Assembly (NCBI GenBank): GCA_003254925.1
Contig: QANZ01005877.1
Span: 1-64,000, forward strand
DNA from: Chamaecrista fasciculata
Lineage: Eukaryota > Streptophyta > Magnoliopsida > Fabales > Fabaceae
Direction of reading: 5' to 3'
Length of the DNA: 64,000 nucleotides
Numbering within the stretch: position 1 is the stretch's first letter; each line of letters starts with the position of its first letter. The notes beneath the pieces were generated by a model, which searched no databases, had not been told where the DNA came from, and was given only the letters and a program-made list of their open reading frames with translations. A program made the translations under genes and the position numbers. Below, in pieces: positions 1-11,292 of this stretch.

Positions 1-480
1 GGATCATGACCGCCCCTAAGTGTGTTTAGGGCGCCCGATTGACTTGAGGGCGTCTCGCAAGGCGCGGAGGGGAGAAGAGGCCCGGTGCGAGGGCCGTTTA
101 GGCGTACGCCCAAATAGTGATGTATCACTACTCAATTTCTCTGTATTTGAGATTCATCGACAAGTTTGTGTGGGGTTGTTGGAACTGTGAAAAATAGAAG
201 GGAGATATTTTTCGAGTTTCTCAACTGCAGGGACCAATTCGTTAAAAACAACAAACATTCTAGATTGTTCTGTAATTAGTTAGGGGCTCATGTGAAAGAA
301 AAATCGAATAGAGGATCTCTAAATAATGAAAACTTAAGGACCTTAAAATAAATGTCAGGTTGGGGTATAATTGATTCAAATGTGAAATATTGAGGGTATA
401 ATTAATAAAAAAAAATATTAGGAGTATAGCTAAAAAATGACCCAATACATTAAGGGTATAGTACTTTTGCATATTATGCA
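1..480. other. Unassigned left edge
   Basis: No gene is recognised here. The first 120 bases are GC-rich and repeat GGCG/GCGCC-like words. The stretch at about 340-480 resembles the short-repeat style of many MITEs in this window (alternating 'gggtataatt' words), but no pair of termini could be fixed. Confidence 0.35.
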
Positions 481-1550
481 TGACCTCAGCGGCCTCGTCA
501 AGAGAGAAAGTTATTTTCTATCAATGTTTGATCCATATCTTGTAGGCCCATGATTTTCCAGCCCATGAATATTTTAGGTAAACCTTTTGATCCATCACTC
601 ATGAAGCAAAGGCTCAAACACACATAGTTTTGTTGTCGAAGATTTTATTTGCAATCATAAAAAAACTGATTCAGAATTAATCCTAACACTATTAATTAAG
701 TAGTTAGAGTGAGAAAAAGGAAGGAGTTAAATAGGCTCATATACTAATAAACATAAACTACCAGGAGATGAATTGGGGTGTTAGGGGTGGAGTTGGGTTG
801 AGTTTAGAGTGGGTTGGTTTGCACTAGAAATTTTTAAGGACAAATTGGTTTGGGTTGGATTTTGAAAAAATATATTTCAACTCAAACCAACTCAAACAAC
901 AATAGGGTAGGGTTGGATGGGCTAGCTCATTCTAATTTTATAAATAATTTTTAAAAAATTATACTTGGCTCTACATTTTTTTTATTTTTCAAATTTTATA
1001 TTGAATTTTGATGAAATTTATTATTATTATTATTATTATTATGATTCATGAATCAATAGTATAATTGAAAGTTATGTATACTCATCTAAAAAAGCTGAAG
1101 ATAGCTTGTGCAAGCTAAACTTGACTATTTAAAGGTGAAGTTAGTCATGCAATATTAAAACTAAAGTAAAAGGGCAACTCAAAAGTCATTGTATTATACA
1201 TCTTTATTAATTATTATTTATATTTAGGTAAAAAGAATATTATTTATTTATGTATATATTAAAATTAAAAAAATAACAAATGACAAGTATACAAGTTGAA
1301 TTGGGCTGAAAGGACTCAAAATCTTAAAATTCTCTTCTCTATTCCTTCCTATTAATGCAACACGTTTTGTGGGGCGATTTTGGAGAGAGAGGCACTGCAC
1401 CGAGATCGAGTCTAAAGCCTCTGGTTGACTGTGGACTGGTGAGGTGGGACAGAGACGAAGATACTTTAATTTTTTTGATTGACTTTTCGGTTCTTGATTA
1501 ATTGTTTTGTTAGGCATTCTATTGTATAATAAAATTAATAAACTCTGGTC
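481..1550. repeat. 3' flank of gene 1, duplicated at 20259-21290
   Basis: This stretch aligns by eye with 20259-21290. Shared words include 'tctatcaatgtttgatcca', 'cccatgaatattttaggtaa' and 'gttgtcgaagattttatt'. It is therefore the common downstream flank of an array unit, duplicated with the gene. It includes an (ATT)n microsatellite near 1019-1040. No coding potential is apparent. Confidence 0.6.
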
Positions 1551-1682
1551 CCTAAAACAATAACGCGGCGGCGAAGGACATTATGAGGGTGGCGAAAAAT
1601 CCAGCAGCTCCAAGTGAAGAAGTAGTAGCATGGGAATTTTGTGGAGGGCTGGCAACACCTGAGGGAGATGGAGATGAAGGAT

Positions 1683-3769
1683 TTACGGTGGGAGAGCTGC
1701 CGTAGAAGGAGGAGTTGCGGCAGAGGGAGAGGTGGCGCCAGCGGTGGTGACGTTGATGGAGAGCTTTTGGCCGGCGGCGCAGTGGCCGGAGAATGCACAG
1801 ATGAAGTAATACTCGCCGGAGTTGTTGAGAGTGATTCTGACGGGTGAGTCGTTGGAAATAGAAAGAGGGGAAGTGCTGTTGCATGAATCATAATTTGTTT
1901 TTGTTACTTCTGCCACGTTGTGCTGATTCTTCTGGAAGTTGAATACTGCCACAAATAATTTAAAGAAAGTTATGATATGATTAAAAATTAAGAGAAAAGA
2001 TTGAAAGAAATTATTAACTTCTTCTAATCATGTCTTTTTATTTAAATANTCAATTTCATCTCCAAACTTTGGTCAATTTTATTCTTTGATAACTTTTTTC
2101 AAAGTATCAACAACAAACTTCATCTTATTTTTAATTAGGATTTAAGTTTCTTTTCCAATCAATTTTACACTACATATCATTAGCCATGTAGGTTGTGGTT
2201 AATATTTAACTAAAGTTAAGAACAAAAGATAAAATTAACCAAATTGTAAAACATTAGAGATGAAACTGACTAGGAAAAAAAATTATGGACGAAATTGATA
2301 GTTGATTTAAAATTTGAGACCCAAATGGTACTTTTACCTAAATTTTTTCACCGTATTTAGATATACAAGACAAGTCCAATATCAGGCCAAAAGAAAAAAT
2401 ACAATAATCTAAATTAATCCAGGCAAAACATCAAATCAAATAGATTAAAAAAGAATAAAGAAAAACATGATGATACCGATGAGTTGAAGTTGTTAGATTA
2501 TTACCTAAGACATCTCCGACTTTGAAGGATTTGGTAGAAGCCCAGGTTTGATAAGCAGAAGCAGAAGAAGGGATAGTCCATCCAGATTTGTCTCCCACAG
2601 TATAAGTGACAGATCCAACGGATGAGGATGGAGATGGTGAAGGTGAAGAAGAAGAAGCTTGAGCTTTTTTAGTGACATTAATGGCTAATTTCTGACCAAG
2701 TGAACAGTGAGATCCGAAAGTGCAGATATAATACTGCATCCCTGTTTCATTCAGTTTCACATTTGCAAGACCAGTTGTGATTGTAAATATGGTGTTGTTT
2801 CCACTAACATTGCACGCATCATAACCTGCTTTTGTTACCTTCACTACATCGTGTGCCCCAGTCGAGAAGTTGAACACTGCAACATTCATCCAAAGAATTT
2901 GATCAGAAACCCAAATTGCAAGAACAAAAGATGTATACTCATAAATTCAAAAGACTAAATAGTATAAATTTTAAATAAATTCAAGAATCAAATAATATAA
3001 ATTTAATACAATTTCATATATCATATAATATAAATTTAATATAAATTTATTGATCAAATAGTTGATAATTAAAATATTTTAAAAAATTAAAATATATTTT
3101 AATTTTTCAGGATTAATTAGTTTATTTAGTGTAAATTCAAGAATAAAATAATAAATATTCTCTAAATAAAAATCTTTTAAGTTACGTTTGAACTGAGAAT
3201 TAAAGAATAGATAAACAAGGAAGGGAGGAGAAGTGACAAATCTTTATATTATTTGAGAAGTTAGTTCTCATTCTCCTCACCCTTTCTATTACGGAATATT
3301 TTGAGTACATAATATTAGTTAGGATACGAAAATCATATTGCGTGACACCTTCCTTTTATAAATTTCAAATACCTTAAATATTATTTTATAGAATTTGTTT
3401 CTTAAACAAAAGACAAAGAATTCAGGGAGTCAATCTTGCTCTCCCTCCCTCCCTTCCTTTCCACTTCAGTTATCTCCAATTTGTTTCTTAAACAAGATTT
3501 TAGAGACTACCTACTCAACTGAATCATTATTTGACTCTATGAGATAAAAAGTAAAAAGATTTGTTATCTTTTGTATGCTTACCAAGAGTGTCGCCTTGGG
3601 TGAAGGTGTGGTTAGAAGCCCAAGTGGTGTAAGTTGAAGCTCCACCAGAAGGGATGGTCCAGCCAGTGGAGCCACCCACCACGTGTTGGGTCTGAGCCAC
3701 TGAGCCATGAAGGAACATGACTACTGCTACGAAAACAAGACCAACTGCAAAATTGAGCTTGCTTGCCAT
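1683..3769 (-). CDS. Phytocyanin gene 1: two cupredoxin domains, GPI tail lost by frameshift
   Basis: Predicted secreted blue copper protein with three exons, 3769-3583, 2876-2505 and 1945-1683, joined at GT-AG sites in phase 1 inside a Val codon (…GDTL|VFNF…). The product is 273 residues. Residues 1-25 form a signal peptide (cut after GSVA). Domain 1 has His71, Cys114, His119 and axial Gln124, with disulfide cysteines 84 and 120. A Ser/Pro linker follows, then domain 2 with His195, Cys236, His241 and Gln246. Compared with gene 2, one base is missing near 1695 ('gggagagctg' against 'gggagatgctg'), so the frame ends at 1683. The Pro/Ser tail and hydrophobic GPI-type segment survive out of frame down to about 1552. 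The protein may be secreted rather than membrane-anchored. By family, it would act in electron transfer or metal binding at the cell surface or wall; the exact role is unknown. Confidence 0.85.
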
Positions 3770-3893
3770 GGTTATTAGCTTCTGTGTTCTTGAAGGTTTG
3801 GTCGCCCCTGTTTTCTACCACTATATATAAATCTTCTCTGTTTTTCCTCCCTTCAAATGGAAAAACTCAAGTGAGAGGAGAGTCTCTTGGTTG

Positions 3894-3903
3894 TATATAT
3901 ATA
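3894..3903 (-). promoter_or_regulatory. TATA region of phytocyanin gene 1
   Basis: A TATATATATA run about 125 bases upstream of the start codon. The CCCTATATATA context and the following 'caagagactctcctctcac' are conserved before every gene of the array. A second TATA-like word lies nearer the ATG (about 3823-3830), so two start regions are possible. Confidence 0.5.
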
Positions 3904-3906
3904 GGG

Positions 3907-4960
3907 TGAAGGAGCTAGCCGACTCTGTGTGAAAATCTTTTCTAAATTTTAGGATAAGTACTATTCCTAATACAGTAATCCTACTAGGTAAAGTTCATAA
4001 TCATAAAAGATTTTGTTCAATAAATCTTTTTTTAGTAATTTTTTAAAAATCAGATTTATTTGATTAAATTTTTTAAAGTAATTTATTATATCAACAGGTT
4101 TTCCTTTAAATTTTAAGGCGGTTATATTTGATTTTTAAAATTCTAAAATGTTTGTCAATATGCAATTAGGTCTGAGGTTTGAACAATTGATGGGTATAAA
4201 TATTGGAAATAAAAAAGCGATCTTTCTTGAAAGGTATTATATTTATCTTTTTTGGACTTAAAACGTATAGCACAATCTAATTAAGATTCCAATGAGTCGT
4301 TGGTTAGGAGAAGCATGCCTCTATTTTTTCGCCTACATTATTTAAAGTTAAAATTTTATAAAATATTATAAATAACTTTAGATAGCAAATTTAAAATTAT
4401 CTAATTTTATCATTGATGATGAAACATCTCTAATAATTTTTATATCAAAGGATTATATTCAGTTATGACTATAATCTTTAGAGGGGTTAATTTTATTTTA
4501 AATGATTTTTAAATTTTGAAATTTAAATTTAGATTAAGATAACGGATTTTGTGGGAATGTAGAATTAATTAGAAGGGTTAATTTTATTTTATTATATATA
4601 TTTATATGGAAAATACAAAAATGAGATCTTTCTTAAAAGGGATTATAATCTTTTCAAACTTATAGCACAATCTCATTAAGATTCGAACTCAGTCGTTGGT
4701 TGGGAGAAGCATGTATCTAATATATATATCAGTTAAAAGATTTGGACAGAGATTTGAATAATTATGTGAGTAAGAGTCTAAGAGAGTCAATTTTTCCAAT
4801 TAAAAAATTATATTAATAAATTTGTGCAAAAACTTATTTGAAAATGATTTGCAATTTTTTTTACCGTATAAAAAGTCTGATAATAAATCTTAAAATATTG
4901 GACTACTTTGAAAAATTTTGTCTAAACTGTGTCTCAATATATTTTTTTTTTAAGAAAACT
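3907..4960. repeat. 5' flank of gene 1, duplicated at 9177-10185
   Basis: AT-rich flank without coding potential. It aligns with the flank of gene 2 (for example 'aggataagta', 'gatttgaacaattga', 'tcattgatgatgaaacatct') and, in part, with the segments fused directly behind the truncated exon 2 of genes 4-8. Confidence 0.6.
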
Positions 4961-5164
4961 AGCAACTCTGTCTCCGAAATTTGGATAAGCTGGCGGATGG
5001 GTTCCTGAATTTTTGAAATTGGACAAGTCGGTCCTTGAATTTTGAAAATGACATACTAATAGGTCACTCCGTCAAATGATTGTTACAAAAACTGATGTGA
5101 ACATAACAGAGGCTGATGTGTAAGAAAAAAAAAATGTCTCATCAACTTTTCAATTAAAAAAAAA

Positions 5165-5640
5165 ATTCGTTGGGCAAATAGGTCTCTGACCCATTTTTAT
5201 TCCATTATTCTTAATTCTCACTTTTTTTCATCAGCTTCATTCATTTTAGTCCCAAATCCGCTAAATAAAATTGTAAAGTGTCCCAAAACTCTTCCAAACA
5301 TTTCAATTTAGTCCTTAAAAATATTAAAAACCCTAAAACCCTAAACCCTAAACTCTAAACCCTAAACCCCAAACCCTAAACCCTAAAACCTTAAAAAAAA
5401 GTCTGAGTTGTACAATTAGGTCATTGACCCATTCTTATCCCATTATTCTCAATTTTCCCTCTTTTTTTTTCATCTTCATTCATTTTAGTTCCAAATCCTC
5501 AAAATAAAATTGTAAAGTGTCCCAAAACTCTTCCAAACATTCCAATTTAATCATTAAAATATTAAAAACCATAAACCCTAAAATTTAAACCCTAAAATCC
5601 TAAATCCTTAAACCCCAAAAACCCTAAATCCCACACACAC
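5165..5640. repeat. Direct repeat (about 235 bp x2) ending in telomere-type CCCTAAA runs
   Basis: Two consecutive copies (about 5165-5400 and 5405-5640) share 'aaattgtaaagtgtcccaaa' and 'ctcttccaaacatt'. Each ends in degenerate CCCTAAA arrays (5328-5392 and 5567-5630). This is an interstitial plant-type telomeric motif, not a chromosome end. Confidence 0.7.
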
Positions 5641-5709
5641 TAATTTGAACCCTAAGATTCTTCATCATCATCTTTTTCTCAAAAACTGAAAATAAAAATT
5701 AAAAAAAAT

Positions 5710-5990
5710 TTGTTCATCAATTCGTTAAATGAAGATTCAGATCGCAACAAGAAATGAAGATTCATTAGTTCATCAAATCTTCATCAGCTCATCATCATCA
5801 ATTCATTAAATGTTCATCAGTGCATCAAATGAAGATTCATTAGTTCATCAAATGTTCATCAATTCGTTAAATGAAGATTCAGATCGCAACCAGAAATCAT
5901 TCATCAGTTCATCAATTCGTTAATTTGAACACTAATTTTGCTTCAAATGTTGCTTCATATCGCAACCAGAAAAGAAGATTCAGATCCAGA
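5710..5990. repeat. Imperfect tandem repeat of GAAGATTCAGATCGCAAC-type units
   Basis: Phrases such as 'gttcatcaattcgttaaat' and 'gaagattcagatcgcaac' recur several times in this stretch. It holds no ORF of note. An (AT)n microsatellite follows at about 6129-6149. Confidence 0.55.
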
Positions 5991-6191
5991 AATCAGCCAT
6001 GATTAACCATAGCTTCCGCCACGCGAACGCCAGTGACGTCGCTAGAGAAGCTACAATTTGCAACCATAGTTTAATCATTATGTTTTGAGTTTAATCTAAT
6101 TTGAAGTGGTGTATATACAAGAATGAATATATATATATATATATATATAGTTGAATTAATTACCCGTGGAGGTGATGGGAGAAGGAAGGCA

Positions 6192-6489
6192 AGTAGACAA
6201 AGAAAGAACTCGTCAAGAGTAACTTGTAGCTCCGATTTCGTTGCATTGATACTTGAAATGAGAGAGATATGACTAAATTCATGAAACAGACGACCCATTT
6301 TGGACCCAATTTTTTGTTCAATTTAATCTCGTTTGTCAATGACTTTAATTAGGCAAAGAAAGAACTCATTAAAAATAACCCATAGCTTTGATTCAATCAA
6401 AATATGACCATATCCAATAGTTAGGGACGAATGATGAAAATTTAGAAAACATTAAAGGTTAAAACATAACTAAAAAAAATATTAGGGAT
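6192..6489. mobile_element. Truncated end of the 18283-19349 element family
   Basis: It matches the right half of the element at 18283-19349, from 'agacaaagaaagaactcg' to the terminal 'attagggatcaaa', and is followed by the same 'cccttttcttttt' flank. The left terminus is missing. It lies in the 3' flank of phytocyanin gene 2. Confidence 0.55.
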
Positions 6490-6643
6490 CAAACCCTTTT
6501 CTTTTTATTATGAAAGCGTTAGGATGTAGAGCACTTCCATGTCTAATATTATTAATCAACACTCAAGAGTCTTGAACAATCTTTAATCATTTTAATAGGA
6601 ATATTCATTAATCTTTTAAATAAAATAAAATAAAGCAATGGAC

Positions 6644-6988
6644 CTAGGAAGCATGGACACTGACACGGACACGGGACACGACACGGACACAGACACATCG
6701 ACACGTCAAATTCTTAAACTTACATGACAGGACACGACATATATTTATATATATAAATAATTAAAAGTCTATAAATTTTGATGAGAACTTTAAAAATTAT
6801 AATATTTATTCATAATATATGTCATATGTATTATTATTTTGTATTGTTTGTCATATTAAAGTAAAAAAAATTAATTTTATATTTTAAAACTTATGAATAT
6901 GTATCGTGTGAGTGTCGTATACGGGTGTCGGATACGTACACGTGTCTGACACGACGACACGCTCTAATGAAATGTCCATGCTTCCTAG
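6644..6988. mobile_element. 345-bp hAT-type MITE with perfect 15-16 bp inverted ends
   Basis: The ends are CTAGGAAGCATGGACA and TGTCCATGCTTCCTAG. They are flanked by the direct repeat AATGGAC (6637-6643 and 6989-6995), consistent with the 7-8 bp duplications of hAT elements. The interior is rich in GACACG/CGTGTC words near both ends. The homologous flank at about 19490-19520 lacks it, so it inserted after that flank duplicated. Confidence 0.8.
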
Positions 6989-6995
6989 AATGGAC

Positions 6996-7480
6996 CACTT
7001 TTGTACAAAAAGTAGGTAAGAGTAAGTTGTAGGGGAGTTTTAAAAAAGACAGACTCATGGACTGGAATTAATTATTAGGTGAACTTGTAAATCATGATCA
7101 ACACGATCTACATAATATTTTTTTTATACTACATTATTATTATTATTAAAGGTTCGATGGATCAACATGCAGTCATGCACATATATAAAAAAATAAAGGT
7201 GAACATATATTTTATTTCTTTGAATTTAGGGGGTTGTGTAACTAAAAGTTTTATTTATTTTTTTTTTGAAAAGTTTACTTAAACTTAGATAAAATAGGCA
7301 TTGCACTTACGTTTATACAATGGTATAAAATTAGAAGGTGATATGATATCGAACATTTAAGTAATTTAATGATACAAGTTCTCAGTTCAAAACTTTAACT
7401 ACTCCTGTCCAAGTCAAAATACAAAAAAGAAATCGGCCAAAAAAAAATCCAATCTAACTAAAAGAAAAAAATGGAGGATT
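6996..7480. repeat. 3' flank of gene 2, duplicated at about 19510-20110
   Basis: It aligns with 19510-20110 through shared words such as 'gagtaagttgtaggggagtt' and 'aattattaggtgaacttgt'. No gene is seen; short ORFs here have low-complexity AT-rich content. Confidence 0.55.
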
Positions 7481-7495
7481 AATAATCTCCGGTCC

Positions 7496-9033
7496 CTAAA
7501 ACAATAACACGGAGGCAAATGACATTATGACGGTGGCGAAAAATCCGGCAGGTCCAAGTGAAGAAGTAGCGTGGGAATTTTGAGGAGGGCTGGCAACACC
7601 TGTGGGAGATGGGGATGAAGGATTTACGGTGGGAGATGCTGTCGTAGACGGAGGAGTTGCGGCGGACGGAGAGGTGGCAGGGCTGCCGGCGCCGGCGGCG
7701 GTGACGTTGATGGAGAGCTTTTGGCCGGCGGCGCAGTGGCCGGAGAATGCACAGATGAAGTAATGCTCGCCGGAGTTGTTGAGAGTGATTCTGACGGGTG
7801 AGTCGTTGGAAATAGAAAGAGGGGAAGTGCTGTTGCATGAATCATAATTTGTTTTTGTTACTTCTGCCACGTTGTGCTGATTCTTCTGGAAGTTGAATAC
7901 TGCCACAAATAATTTAAACTCAATTAGTTCAACGGCATTGAAATAAAAGAAAAATATATAAAAGCTCAAGTTAAATAAAGTTGTTAGATTCTTACCCAAG
8001 ATGTCTCCGACCTTGAAGGATTTTCCAGAAGCCCAAGTTTGATAAAAAGAAGCAGAAGAAGGAATAATCCATCCAGATTTGTCTCCCACAGTATAAGTGA
8101 CAGATCCAACAGATGATGATGGAGATGGTGAGGGAGCTGAAGTTGCTGGTGAAGGTGAAGGAGAAGAAGCTTGAGCTTTTTTGATGACATTAATGGCCAA
8201 TTTCTGACCAAAAGAACAGTGAGATCCGAAAGTGCAGATATAATATTGCTCCCCTGTTTCATTCAGTTTCACATTTGCAGGACCACTCGTGATTGTAAAT
8301 ATGGTGTTGTTCCCACTTCCATTGCACGCATCATAACCTGATTTTGTCACCTTCACTACATCGTGTGCCCCAGTTGAGAAGTTGAACACTGCAACAATTA
8401 TCCCAATTTACCAAATAATTTGGTCAGAAACCCAGATTGCAAGAATAAAAGATCTAAACTAATAATTCAATCTTAAAAAGATCACTTAATTGGCAAATCA
8501 ATCTCTAAAATATGAAAATATACAATTTAATCTTTTTTAAAAAATCTTTTAGTTCATGAAGAAAATTAAGTAATTGATAATCAACGAGAACCAATCCTTG
8601 AATTATTGTGATTATCAACAATTTAGCTTTCGGGTCAAATTCAAAGACCAAAGTAATTAATAATCAAAATATTTCAGATAATTAAATCATATATTTCAAT
8701 TTTTGAGTGGCTAACTAGTTTACTTGATATAAATTCAAAAATCAAATAGTAAATATTCTCCCTTTCTATTACAGAATATTTTGAGTAGATAATATTAATT
8801 AGGATAGGAAAATCATATAAAATAAAATAGAAAGATTTGTTTGTTTTTCTTGGCTTACCAAGAGTGTCGCCTTGGGTGAAGGTTTGGTTAGAAGCCCAGG
8901 TGGTGTAGGTTGAAGCAATGGTCCAGCCAGTGGAGCCACCCACCACGTGTTGGGTCTGAGCCACTGAGCCATGAAGGAACATGGCTACTGCTAAGAGAAC
9001 AAAACCAACTGCAAAATTGACCTTGCTTGCCAT
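7496..9033 (-). CDS. Phytocyanin gene 2: intact two-domain, GPI-anchored-type blue copper protein
   Basis: Best preserved member. Exons are 9033-8859, 8388-7996 and 7899-7496 (323 residues). Residues 1-25 form a signal peptide. Domain 1 (26-128) has copper ligands His67, Cys110, His115 and axial Gln120 (stellacyanin-type), with disulfide Cys80-Cys116. A Ser/Pro linker spans about 132-151. Domain 2 (about 152-258) has His198, Cys239, His244 and Gln249, with disulfide Cys211-Cys245. A Pro/Ser/Ala arabinogalactan-like tail and a C-terminal hydrophobic segment ending in VLLF fit a GPI signal. Relative to its paralogues it lacks four residues after TGWTI in domain 1. Phytocyanins usually have one cupredoxin domain, so the tandem pair is unusual. 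Intron 2 is only 96 bp and has no stop in frame, so retention would insert 32 residues without ending the protein. The start codon is shared by all paralogues. Confidence 0.93.
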
Positions 9034-9167
9034 GGTTATTTGCTTTTTGTGTTCTTGAAGGTCAAGTCGCCCCTGTTTTCTACCACTATAATATCTTACT
9101 CTGTTTTTCCTCCCTTCAAATGGAAAAACTCAAGTGAGACTGTGAGAGGAAAGAGTCTCTTGGCTTG

Positions 9168-9177
9168 ATAATATATA
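9168..9177 (-). promoter_or_regulatory. TATA region of phytocyanin gene 2
   Basis: 'taatatatag' about 135 bases upstream of the ATG, in the promoter context conserved across the array. Confidence 0.45.
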
Positions 9178-10208
9178 GGGTGGAGGATCCTACTCCGTGT
9201 GAAAATCTTTTAAAATGTTAGGATAAGTACCATTCCTAATCCTATTAAGTAAAGTTCATAATCACAAAAGATTTTGTTCAATAAATCTTTTTTTAGTAAT
9301 TTTAAAAAAATCTGATTTATTTGATTAGTTTTTTTAAAGATAATTTATTATATCGAAAGGTTTTCCTTTAAATTTTAAGTCGGTTGCATTTGATTTTTTA
9401 AATTTTAAAATGTTTGTCAATATGCCATTAGGCATTAGGTCTCAGATTTGAACAATTGACGGGTATATATAACCGAAATAGAAAAAGGGATCTTTCTTGA
9501 AAGGTATTATATTTATCTTTTTGGACTTAAAAGTTATAGACTTATAGCACAATCTCATATATGTATATGCATTTTTGCGCGTACATTATAAGTTTAAAAT
9601 AATTTAAAGTTAAAATTTTTTAAAAATATTATAAATAACTTTAGATAGTAAATTTAAAATTATTTAATTTTATCATTGATGATGAAACATCTTTAAATTA
9701 ATGATAATTTTCATATCAAAGGACTATATTCAGTTATGATTATGATTTTTAGAGGAGTTAATTTTATTTTAATTGCTTTTAAATTTTGAAATTTAAATTT
9801 AGAGTATGATAACGAATTTTGTGGGATAGTAGACTTAATTAGAAGGGTTAATTTTATAATTTATATATATTTATATGGTAAATATAAACATGAGATCTTT
9901 CTTAAAAGGGATTATATTTAATCTTAAGATTCGAATTTAGTCGTTGATTGGGAGAAGCATGTATGTATATAAATATAACAGTTAAAATATTTTGATAGAG
10001 ATTTGAATTAATTATGTGAGTAAGAGAGAGAGAGTTGTTTTTTTCAATTAAAAAAATTATATTAATAAACTTGTGCAAAAACTAATTTGCAATTTGTTTT
10101 CCGTATAAAAAGTCTGATAAAAAAATCATAAAATATTGGACTACTTTGAAAAATTTTGTCTAAACTCTCTCTCTATATATATTTTTGTGTCCGCCCATCA
10201 AGGTGGGT

Positions 10209-10218
10209 CAATATGAAC
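10209..10218. repeat. Left target-site duplication of MULE 1
   Basis: CAATATGAAC here is repeated exactly at 17938-17947, immediately outside the right inverted repeat. A 9-10 bp duplication is the hallmark of Mutator-like transposition. Confidence 0.85.
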
Positions 10219-10365
10219 GTTTTTTTATTAAAATAATATAAATAAATTAATTATGTATCCCCATACCCAATATTTTTTCTTAATTCCCTAGATAGGATAC
10301 GCATCACCTCAACTCGATTTCAGACTCAGCAAACCAATCAGCCGGTGCCACATGGTACCGGCTGA
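10219..10365 (+). repeat. Left terminal inverted repeat of MULE 1
   Basis: The inverse of 17793-17937 with scattered mismatches. Shared segments include 'aaataaattaattatgta', 'cttaattccctaga' and the inner palindrome 'agccggtgccac'. Confidence 0.85.
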
Positions 10366-10491
10366 AAAAAAATAATTTTTTTTTTTTAAAAAAATGCAAA
10401 AATCGAGCCACAACGGCTCGGTTTCCGCGACAATTTTAAAAATTTGACCAGCTTTGTCGGTCAAATTTTCAAATTGAGGCCGTTTTGGCCT
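10340..10491 (+). repeat. Cluster of subterminal stem-loops at the MULE 1 left end
   Basis: Four palindromes in 150 bases: 10340-10363 (AGCCGGT…ACCGGCT), 10404-10420 (CGAGCC/GGCTCG, 5-base loop), 10440-10468 (AAATTTGACC/GGTCAAATTT, 9-base loop) and 10477-10491 (AGGCC/GGCCT). They sit between the inverted repeat and the presumed transposase promoter, where MULE transposase or host factors could bind. Confidence 0.7.
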
Positions 10492-10498
10492 ATTTAAA
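10491..10498 (+). promoter_or_regulatory. Candidate TATA box of the MULE 1 transposase gene
   Basis: TATTTAAA lies just inside the subterminal stem-loops and ahead of a GA/GT-rich leader. Its position fits a promoter for the rightward transposase gene. Confidence 0.4.
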
Positions 10499-10539
10499 GT
10501 GGGGTGGGGAGAGTTTTAGGGTTGGGAGTGAAAGCAGAG

Positions 10540-10766
10540 TGTGTGTGTGCCGAGAGAAGAGTGAGTGAGTGAGTGAGTGTGTGAAAGAGTGAAGTGAGTG
10601 TTGTGTGCGAGTGTGAGTTAAGTGAGAGTGAGTGTGTGATAGTGTGTTTGAGAGTGAAAGAGAGAGTGACGTGGGAGAAGAAGGAAGAAGAAGAAGGAAG
10701 TAGGAAGAAGAAGGAAGAAGAAGAAGAAGGAAGTAGGAAGAAGAAGAAGAAGGAAGAAGAAGAAGA
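10540..10766 (+). repeat. GAGT/GTGT and GAA microsatellites in the MULE 1 leader
   Basis: GAGTGAGTGAGTGAG-type and GTGTGT runs at about 10540-10670 are followed by GAAGAAGAAG runs to 10766. This is purine-rich, non-coding sequence between the promoter-like region and the transposase ORF. Confidence 0.7.
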
Positions 10767-11292
10767 TATGTGAGTATTTTTTTAAAAAATTAAATTTATT
10801 TTTCGAATTTAGTTTAATTTTTTGTTATTTTTGGTGTTAGTAAATTTTTAGAAATTAAAATGGTTAATTTTTTATTTATGTTTATTAATTTTTTGATTAG
10901 TTGAAAGAGGAGAAGAAAGAGGAGTTAAGAAAGAAGATTAAAAGGTAAATTTTATTTTGTTAGTTAATTTCAATGATTTTTNATATTAAAATATTAGATA
11001 AATTTGAGATAATATTGTTAGAGATAAACTTGTAAGATATTTGTTTAAAATATTAGATAATTGTTAAAATAATAAAATTGTTAGATAAAATATTAAATAA
11101 AATTTGTTAAAATTTAGATAATTTATTATTAGGAAAAAACATGATTATTTATATAGAAAAAATAATTTAAGTAGTTGGTTAATAAGGAAAATAATATGTT
11201 GGTTAATTTATGTGTAAGATAAAAATGTTAGATAAAAATTTAGATAATGTTGTAAGTAAATAATATTGAAAGAATTGATTAGGGAAAAACTT

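Noticed and set aside
5328..5640. A chromosome end
   Set aside because: CCCTAAA runs are short, degenerate and interrupted, with ordinary sequence on both sides.
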